The notes below the pieces were generated by a model, which saw nothing but the letters and a program-made list of their open reading frames with translations, was not told the origin of the DNA and made no database searches. 64,000 nt of DNA, taken from positions 3,182,587-3,246,586 of the forward strand of contig CAJINV010000010.1 in the NCBI GenBank assembly GCA_905178155.1. The letters are read 5' to 3'. Made by a program: the position numbers and the translations under genes. Positions 56,598-64,000 of the stretch are shown here, in pieces. Within the stretch, counting starts at the first letter, position 1. Every line of letters starts with the position of its first letter. This DNA is from Amoebophrya sp. A120 (taxonomy: Eukaryota > Sar > Dinophyceae > Syndiniales > Amoebophryaceae).

Positions 56598-59500
56598 TTA
56601 AAGATTATGCCGATAGTAGCTAAATTCCCTTCTCGCAGTGCTGGGACTTCGGTAGAAGGTCTCCGCCTCCCTTTCTGTGCCCTCTAACAGTTTCTCCGCT
56701 AGGAAAAGCTTCTCTTCTTTTTCAAAAAAGTCCTCGTTAGTCGCCCCTGGAACCAAGAAACCTTCTCTGTGTTGTTGAGCGACTGGATCTATTATTCCCC
56801 CAGCAGTATCATCAAAACTACTAGTTGCACTTTTAAACCTCACCTGCGGCGGCAAAATTTCGTCGTTCAGAACCCTCTGTGCCTCCTCCCACAGTTTCGC
56901 GAATTTGCGCATGTCCAGGAAAATGTTCTGGGAGTGCCAGAAGCCGCCGCCATACTCCGCAATGTACTGCTTAATCATGTACCACCGCGATTCCCCGTTG
57001 TTAGACTTGTGCACCTCGCAATTGTGGTGTACTTTCCCGTTCAACCTGGTCAGCCCGCCAAAATGCGTCACGGGGTTCATGTATCAAATGCAAATATGTC
57101 TGTAATTATGCAGGGTCTAGTATCTTCAGAGGTTCTTCGGCAGGGTAGATGTGGTCTATGCGATGCCTATCTCGTCGCATGAGGAATGTTGCCGTCTCAA
57201 GATCCTGGCTAAAAATGGACACCATCTTTTCCGAGTTTTGTACGACGGACTTTTGCGTGACGGTCACAAAGCATCACAAGTCTCCTCCTGCACTGTTCTA
57301 CTTCTTCCAGAAGATCTAGATCCAGACATATTTGCACTGCATATCATGTTCCACCCGCGATCGCAGAAGCCGTTTAGCGGGGGAAAGGTGTCCAACAGGA
57401 TCGACCCCGGCTTCATAAACACCGCCCAGGCGTTAGCTGCGCCGGTCGCCCCCATCCAGATGTCCGCTTGTCTGGCGAGAAAGTACTGCGTGGTTGGCGT
57501 GATTTGCTCCAGATACACGACTATGCATTGCAAAAGGAGCATCGCACTCGTGCTAATCGCATTCATGCATTACAAATTTCTTTCTTTAGTCAAATCCGCA
57601 TTACAAATTTCATTTCTCAAGCGGAGGAAATTTGTCATGCGATTTATTTTTATACTAAGTTAGTACGATGCTTGTTTTGCAGTGCATAACGACCAGCACC
57701 GCGACTTTGCCAACCGAGGAGAGAAATGCGAGTAGCTCGCTCAAGTTTTCAAAGGTCCTTATGGCGTTCTCAACTGTCACATTCTCAACTGTTACATGAA
57801 TTTGTCATGCAAAAACAGCAATAGGGAAAAGGTAAAGCTTGCAAGTCTTGCATCACAAGTTTCGCACGGATTTGGATGCTGTTTGGCACTTCGATAATTT
57901 GTCATGCGAAGCAGCTTAATCGTCTTGCGGCTCATGCTCATTTTACATGACAAATCACGTAACAGTTGAGAATGTATCGTTTGAGAGCGCCATAGTCCTC
58001 TTCGCTTTTTTCTGGCGCTATGAACTGCAAAAGTATCGTACTAGTATAAATTGCATGACAACTTGGCCCAGCATTAAGAATTAAATTTGTGATGCTGATT
58101 TACCTTGAGAACGAGATTTGTAATGCATAAATGCAATTAGTACTACGAGTACGATACTATTGCATTGCATAGGCGCTGCACAATCACCAAATTCGTCTCC
58201 ACCGGTATCCAGGACCAAAACTGCGTAAGTGTAACTTTGTAGAAAGAAGAAGAGCAGCATCACAAATTCGCTTTGCATTTTTACAGGAAGAAGAACCTGT
58301 CATGCAAAGGCAATATCTGAAAACACGTAGGAAAGTAGCCTATGACGCAGACCCAGCATGACAAATGTATACAGTTTTGCATTTTCTGCATGACAGATTT
58401 ACACTCACACAGATTTTTTCTTGCATAACCGGGTGTGTGCTGTTTTCAAAGCGGTACAGCGTAGACACTTCTTCTACTTCTTCCTGCTGGTGTCCTTCGT
58501 CGTCATTCGCTTTTGTTCTTGGCGCACCAGCGCCGGGAATGTCCTTCAATGGTAGCGAGGTGCGCGGGAATTCGTGCAGGCAGGTGTGGTCGCGGAAAAA
58601 ATCGCAGTCGTGGGGATTTTTGCTGTTTGCACGAATGTTGGATGATGATGAAGCAACAGCCCCTGCGGTTTTAGTACTTATGCTGCCGTATCTATGTTGG
58701 TATGCGAGGATCGCGTGTTGCATGTCGTTAGTTACTTCTGCGCCGGTGCTAGTAACTTCAATATGATGATCTCCCGGAAGCTCCGCGGTTGTGGAACCTC
58801 CCACGATTATATCCTCGTCTACCTTGCTCCAAAGCATGCGCCGGTAATAGTCCCACTCGACGGAGCAACAGCGGACTAACGAGTTGGACATCGTCTTCAA
58901 CTTCGAGGCACTGGTGAATCGATTCTTACCGGGATTGGAATTCATGAACAGGTTTCGGTGCACATTCTCGTAGCAGTAGGCTTTGACTTCTTCTTCCGTG
59001 TCCAAGTTCCGCAGAGTTGCAGGGCAGTCCGGGTTCTTGTGCGGGAGGTGAGGGATGGGGCCTACTTCTGCGGAAGTAGATTTTTGGTGCTCCTGTAGTT
59101 GTCCTACATTTGATGTTCCCGTCGAGGACGAAAATTCCTCATGTACTCGGGTTAACATGAAGTTGAAGATCCTACTCGTAACGAAGCCGCCGATACCGGT
59201 GCGGAGCGGCTCGCGGCCAAAGACGATACCTTGGAGGTTTTTGGAAGTAGTAGAGGATTTGATCTCAACTCGAATGACCGTTCTTCGTCGAAGTGTATGA
59301 AAGGATCAATAGCGCTTCCGCTTTCTTCTGTAGCCGACTGCTTTGCTTGGTACGACTACTTAGCACAAGAACGTCTTCAAATGCCGCTGCAGCGAGCTTT
59401 ATTCGTCTACAGATCTAGATCACTGAAAATGAGAATGAAACCACAGCACAACTCTGTAGCAGTACGCTCGTAGCATCTTGGCTTTAAGTCCTGCCCGAGC

Positions 59501-62500
59501 GGTATGGGCGGGTTGTAGCTCAGCAGGCTCCACCAAAATTTCACGATGCCCCCTTGGTCGAACGCTTGCGAGTTTCCCTGGATGATCTATCCTGTGCAAA
59601 AGCATCGTCTGCTAGTAGAAGTCATTGCAAAATTGCCATCGATATCTTCAGTGTGAGTCATGCTGAATTTTACCTGGGAAACCAGATTTGTCAACGTCAT
59701 GCAACAAAATTGCAATTACTAAGACCACCTCGATAACAAGTACTCTGGAAAAATTGCCCAGGATATCATTTCTAGAATATCGACCTGTGTCTGATCCGGC
59801 AGGCGCATGTAGGGGAGGTTGTTGTGCTTTTCACTTTTCTTGTATTGCCCGGTCAAAACCCGCCAGAAATGGTTCATCTTTTCCTCCTGCTTCTGGTTGG
59901 GGAACTCGAACCGGATGTCGACTTTAAAGGGGTCTGCACAGATCCCGTACTCCTCAGCCTGCAACTGGTAAAACGCCGGGGCAGTCAAGTGGAGCAGGTG
60001 GTAGGGATTTCCCTCGGAGACGCCCGCCATCATCGCGGTCACAACGTAGAGTGTGTCCGTGTAGTGACTCGTCGCGTTGTTGCACATCGCGCTTTGGAAG
60101 GCTTGCTTCTTCTGCGTCGACAGCCTCCTCGTCCCTGGGTCGATATCGCCGTCGAAAACTAGGTTCGTGAACCAATAGTTACCAAACTCCCCACAGGTCC
60201 GCAAGGCCGTGAAATCTCGCTTTTCCTCCCCGGTCAGCCCGAAGAGGTGCAGCTGATTGCCGTGGATGCAGGCGTTTTCCATATGACAGTGCACAACTCG
60301 TCCCGGTCCCCCTCATTTCTATTTTTGCATGAACACCCGCACCTGTGGAGCCTGTGCATGACAAGTTCATGCGCGTAATGCAGTACGTACTGGGGAGCTC
60401 CTAGAGCTTCCGGAATCTGTCATGCAAACGGTACCTCCACAGAGCACCGCGGCTTCCTTGGATTTGGTATTTTGCATCACAAATGAGAGCGCGGAGGGGG
60501 AGCTGTGCACTCACATATTCCACCAGCGTGGCGCACTTCGTGGAGGAGAGGAAAGATAGCTTCGACTTCTTGAGTCGTTGTGTTTTTTCGTCACGGTCTG
60601 CTGTACTTCCAGGTGAAGGAGAATGCTCCTGTCCGCAGTGCCGCGATTTCTTCATCGCTTTATTGCGCGGCGCTGCTGTGTCGGACTCGGAGGAAATCAG
60701 TGCGCTTGTTGAAGTTGTAGACAGGGAACTGCAAGTTTTCACGGGCGATGGTGTTAAAAAAGGCTCATCTTGATCTTGATCGTCGGAGGACGTCAGTGCA
60801 TCAACTTCTTGTTGTAGTGGTGGCGTTGCTCCTCTTTTGTAGCTGTTCTTCTGCGCTGCGCCTCTAGTTCTACTTGCCGAAGTTCTTCTTGCAGTTACCG
60901 ACAATTTTTGGTTGAAAAACCGGGCTTCTGACTGTCTATTCTCCCGGCTGCGCCAAATGATCTGCTGCAGCAGTTTCGGGCTCGCGTCCATGAATATGAA
61001 CTGCAAAAGTATCGCACTCTTATATATAAAAAAATGCATCACAAATTTCCTCAGCATGAAAAAACGAATTTGTCATGCTAAATTACCTAAGAACCCAGAT
61101 TTGTCATGCTAGTCTGGCATTTATACGAGTACGATACTTTTGCACAGGATAATGAAATTCAAGGATTTTTTCGTCCCGGTGCGCCGCTCCAGTTCCCCCG
61201 ACAAGTCCGTGAGCGTCAGGACAAGGTTGCGGTAATTGTCGTAAAATTCTTCGACATCGTATCCCCAGACCGACCGGTCCAGACACGACGTCACCAGGGG
61301 GATTTGGTAGCTATGAATTGCAAAAGTATCGTACTCCTACTCGTATAAATGCATTAGAAATTCAAACTTCCTCAGCATGAGAAATAAAATTTGCCATGCG
61401 GATTTGCGTCAAGAAAAAGATTTGTAATGCATGGCTGCAACTACTACAAGTACAAATACAATACTATTGCAGTTCATAGTAGTTCGCGAGCTGCATATAC
61501 CGGTAGTAGTGCCGGAGGTTCCGCTGGAGACCGAATTTCCCGGGCTCCCGACTGTCCTCGTCCTTTAGGAGAAAAGGTATGCACTGCAAGAGTTTCGACA
61601 TTTTGGTTTTCGTACTACCTACTGCACTCGCACATAAAACATTTTTCTTCGAATTTTCTCATGCTGATTCAAGTTTATTAAGAGCGGGGTAACAAATTCT
61701 GGCGAGTTGTGGCCGTCCCACTTCTCACCCGCCCGGCCGGGTGGGTGACTAGTGGGACGGAACCAGGATCCTGACCACGAGAACGGCGGCAATTCTACCA
61801 CCTCCTGCAAGACCTGCGGGTGTGCCTGGTAGAAAGCAGAATCAGGTGTGGAAACCAAAAAATGCTGCTTTTGAGGCTTTCAGTAAGCCAAAGCAACGGC
61901 TTTTTTGCCACGAGCCGAATCTTCTTTCTAACACCTCCTGCAAGACCTGCGGGCGTGGCCGGAAGAATCAGGTGCGGCAAACAAAAAACGCTGCTTCTGA
62001 GGCTTTCAATAAGCCACAGTAACACTTTTTTTACTACGAGCTGAATCTTCTTTCTACCACCTCCTGCAAGACCTGCGGGCGTGGCTGGTAGAAAGAAGAA
62101 TCAGGCGCGGAAAACAAAAAGCGTTGCTTTTGAGGCTTTCAGTAAGCCAAAGCAGCGATTTTTTTGCCACGAGCTGAATCTTCTTTCTACCACCTCCTGC
62201 AAGACCTGCGGGTGTGGCTGGTAGAAAGAAGAAACAGGCGCGGAAAACAAAAAACGCTGCTTCAAAGACTTTCAGTAAGCCAAAGCAACATTTTTTTTGC
62301 CACGAGCTGAATCTTCTTTCTACCACCTCCTGCAAGACCTGCGGGTGTGGCTGGTAGAAAGAAGAATCAGGCGCGGAAAACAAAAAACGCTGTTTCTGAG
62401 GCTTTCAGTAAGCCAAAGCAAAACTTTTTTTACCACGAGCTGAGTCTTCTTTCTACCACCTCCTGCAAGACCTGCGGGCGTGGCTGGTAGAAAGAAGAAT

Positions 62501-64000
62501 CAGGAGCGGAAAACAAAAAACGCTATTTCTGAGGCCCAAAGCAACGCTTTTTTTGCCACGAGCTGAATCGTCTTTCTGCCACCTCCTGCAAGACCTGCGG
62601 GCGTGGCTGGTAGAAAGAAGAATCTGGCGCGGAAAACAAAAAACGCTGTTTCTGAGGCTTTCAATAAGCCAAAGCAACATTTTTTTTACCACGAGCTGAG
62701 TCTTCTTTCTGGCACCTCCTGCAAGACCTGCGGTCGTGGCTGGTAGAAAGAAGAATCAGGGGCGGAAAACAAAAAACGCTATTTCTGAGGCTTTCAATAA
62801 GCCAATGCCAAAGCAACGCTTTTTTTGTCACGAGCTGAGTCTTCTTTCTCCCACCTCCTGCAAGACCTGTGGGCGTGGCTGGTAGAATGAAGAATCAGGT
62901 TTGGAAAACAAAAAACGCTGCTTCTGAGGCTTTCCGACATTTTTTTTGCCACGAGCTGAATCTTCTTTCTACTACCTCCTGCAAGACCTGCGGGTGTGGC
63001 TGGTAGAAAGAAGAATCAGGCGCGGAAAACAAAAAACGCTGTTTCTGAGGCTTTCAATAAGCCCAAGCAACATTTTTCTTACCACAAGCTGAATCTTCTT
63101 TCTACCACCTCCTGCAAGACCTGCGGGCGTGGCTGGTAGAAAGAAGAATCAGGCGCGGAAAACAAAAAACGCTGTTTCTAAGACTTTCAGTAAGCCAAAT
63201 CAACGCTTTTTTCACCACGGGCTGACTCTTCTTTCTACCACCTCCTGCAAGACCTGCAGACGTGGCTGGTAGAAAGAAGAGTCAGGTGCTGAAAACAAAC
63301 AACGGCGTTTCTGAGGCTTTCGGCAAGCCAAAGCAACGCTTTTTTTACCAGGAGCTGAATCTTCTTTCTACCACCTCCTGCAAGACCTGCAGACGTGGCT
63401 GGTAGAAAGAAGAATCAGGTGCGGAAAACAAAAAACTGCGCTGTCTGAGGCTTTCAGTAAGCCAGAGCAGCATTTTCTTGTCCACGAGCTGAATCTTCTT
63501 TCTACCACCTCCTGCAAGACCTGCGGGTGTGGCTGGTAGAAAGAAGAATCAGGTGCGGAAAACAAAAAGCGTTGTTTTTGAGGCTTTCAGATCCGGCCAG
63601 CTGGTCAGGATCCTGGTTCCGTCCCACTAGTCACCCACCCGGCCGGGCGGGTGAGAAGTGGGACGGCCACAACTCGTCAGAATTTGTTACCCCGCTCTAA
63701 GATGAAGGAGCTGTACTGTATTCTTGCTATGCGTAGTATCCGCGGAAGTAGGAGCACCTGCATTAGTACGAGGACTATGAAACTTCTCTTGCACAATAGC
63801 ATAACAGCTTGTAGCGCGCAATTCATCAAAACCGCGATGTGACCGGGGACGCAATCGCTCACGTAGCCCGGATCGGTCCACTTCGCTTTTTCTTTTTGGT
63901 TGAACATCACTTGGAAACTGTTTTCTGCAATGGTGATCCCCGTGGAGTTATGCAGTGCAAAAATAAAGACATGACCTCCTAGCTCTAGCACCAGCACTCG
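56598..64000 (-). CDS. G9: GT61-type glycosyltransferase (N-terminus off edge)
   Basis: After splicing, the C-terminal half follows the GT61 (DUF563) layout. It reads VENACIHGNQLHLFG; NYWFTNLVFDGDID; NPYHLLHLTAPAFYQL; KPRCYERIVFGREPLRTG (the CYE/CFE motif); VIVQRQKKAKRTFENLSELL; and MGATGAANAWAVFMKPGS with LLDTFPP, matching the family GAGLTN...PG...EFP region. GT61 enzymes are secretory-pathway transferases adding xylose, GlcNAc or arabinose to glycans; the substrate cannot be told here. The stop TAA is at 56598-56600. The upstream part (LVTSCLDRSVWGYDVEEF, then a Ser/Thr-rich linker) is not recognised. Nine complete introners, one partial introner and two GT-AG introns interrupt it, including one swollen by a 2-kb transposon. 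Confidence 0.85.
57082..57343. mobile_element. Diverged IE-2 introner
   Basis: TSD TCATG/TCATG. Left arm is interrupted (TGTCTGTAATTATGCAGGGTC). Removal joins GWNM to NPVT in G9. Confidence 0.9.
57522..57688. mobile_element. IE-1 introner
   Basis: TSD ACGAC/ACGAC. Removal joins VLVV to YLEQ in G9. Confidence 0.94.
57760..57994. mobile_element. IE-4 introner
   Basis: TSD GTCCT/GTCCT. Removal joins AKRT to FENL in G9. Confidence 0.94.
58019..58171. mobile_element. IE-1 introner
   Basis: TSD GGCGC/GGCGC. Removal joins VIVQR to QKKA, the GT61 QR motif region of G9. Confidence 0.94.
58221..58408 (-). other. Canonical GT-AG intron in G9 with introner-like ends
   Basis: Donor GTGAGTGTAA, acceptor TTACACTTACGCAG. 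The ends are also inverted repeats of each other, and the interior has the introner word GCATGACAAAT. Splicing joins QEKIC to FWSW in frame. It may be an introner that became canonical. Confidence 0.75.
59231..59465 (-). other. Canonical GT-AG intron in G9
   Basis: Donor GTACTG, acceptor CTCCAAG. Splicing gives PRCYERIVFG, matching the GT61 CYE motif. No TSD or inverted ends. Confidence 0.8.
59588..59735. mobile_element. Degenerate IE-1 introner
   Basis: Left end TATCCTGTGCAAAAGCATCG is intact; the right end is eroded and flanks do not match. Removal by the same rule joins PEYL to FQGN in G9. Confidence 0.6.
60282..60517. mobile_element. IE-3 introner
   Basis: TSD TTCCA/TTCCA. Removal joins TLVE to NACI in G9. 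Confidence 0.93.
60995..61151. mobile_element. IE-1 introner
   Basis: TSD ATGAA/ATGAA. Removal joins LNFM to DASP in G9. Confidence 0.94.
61312..61478. mobile_element. IE-1 introner
   Basis: TSD GTAGC/GTAGT (4 of 5). Removal joins LANY to QIPL in G9. Confidence 0.91.
61682..63697. mobile_element. Nested TIR transposon carrying a satellite array
   Basis: Inverted repeats of about 95 bp begin GAGCGGGGTAACAAATTCTG, hold a CCCGGCCGGG palindrome and end near AGGATCCTGACCA. TAA flanks both ends (61679-61681, 63698-63700). Shares terminal sequence style and TSD with 18000-19331, so same family. No transposase; the interior is a tandem array. Confidence 0.88.
61790..63560. repeat. 14-copy tandem repeat, ~132-bp unit
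   Basis: CACCTCCTGCAAGACCTGC recurs about every 132 bp from 61799 to 63507. Each unit has a hairpin pairing CTTCTTTCTACCA with TGGTAGAAAGAAG, then a poly-T tract. It fills the interior of the nested transposon. Confidence 0.93.
63949..64000. mobile_element. Partial introner at window edge
   Basis: Begins TATGCAGTGCAAAAATAAAG after exon sequence, like introner ends elsewhere; the other end is outside the window, so family and TSD cannot be checked. Confidence 0.5.

Larger units (their letters stand above)
61578..63803. mobile_element. Degenerate IE-1 introner split by a 2-kb transposon
   Basis: Eroded IE-1 ends (TATGCACTGCAAGAG and its counterpart near 63785-63803); flanks AAAGG/ACAGC (3 of 5). 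Removing everything joins LQAV to LLKD in G9. Confidence 0.65.

Noticed and set aside
61790-63560. CRISPR-like array (regular repeats)
   Set aside because: The whole ~132-bp unit repeats without unique spacers, and the context is eukaryotic.

Overview
The window looks like nuclear DNA of a syndinian dinoflagellate, most plausibly the parasite Amoebophrya (inference). The evidence is: all nine recognisable genes lie on the minus strand; coding exons are broken by about 87 short, inverted-repeat-ended 'introner' elements; conventional GT-AG introns are rare; and a near-match to the dinoflagellate spliced leader lies upstream of one gene. Non-canonical, introner-derived introns are known from Amoebophrya, so the general phenomenon is established. 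The family catalogue, boundary rule and reconstructed genes below come from reading this sequence.

Layout (minus-strand genes, listed by position): G1 CobW/ZNG1-type GTPase (1-2585, C-terminus off the left edge); G2 putative secreted 2OG/Fe(II) oxygenase (7082-8808); G3 tiny unknown gene (9298-9633); G4 large protein with a RanBP2-type zinc finger (10305-22950); G5 SMYD/SET5-like lysine methyltransferase (24012-26006); G6 single-span membrane protein (27156-28304); G7 161-aa unknown protein (28510-30652); G8 giant LRR protein of about 4,026 aa (31800-55475, 40 introners); G9 GT61-type glycosyltransferase (56598 to the right edge). Gaps between genes hold AT-rich DNA, tandem repeats and one dispersed repeat, but no recognisable introner.

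Introner rule seen here: each element starts TAT and ends ATA (a few are mutated), has terminal inverted repeats, and is flanked by a 5-bp direct repeat (TSD). Deleting the element plus one TSD copy joins the flanking exons in frame. I worked the joins through by hand, and they rebuild known motifs (CobW CxCC, RanBP2 zinc finger, SET/post-SET, GT61 core). Family cores: IE-1 TGCAAAAGTATCGTACTCG; IE-2 TGTCTGGGTCTGGA; IE-3 GTGCACAACTCCCCCT; IE-4 GGCGTTCTCAACTGTTACA; IE-5 AAAAATCCCCCCTCCCCATA; IE-6 AAATCGTCAAAGTTGAAA; IE-7 AAAACGTCCCCAC; IE-8 GTGTTACAATCTCAAACGTT; IE-9 TGCCCCCCACCCC; IE-10 AGAAAAAAGTGTTA; IE-11 AAAAAAGTTCGTCACGA; IE-12 weak group with an internal CCATCCCC/GGATGGGG pair; IE-13 TGTAAATTTCCTGTACATG. 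Despite unrelated ends, most families carry the internal motif TTGT(C/A/G)ATGC or its complement.

Several introners have themselves been invaded: two related TIR transposons with TAA duplications (18000-19331, 61682-63697), tandem arrays (10545-11840), a palindrome-rich block (40550-42195) and a GC-rich insert (29636-30342). Because they sit inside introns, the host reading frames are preserved.
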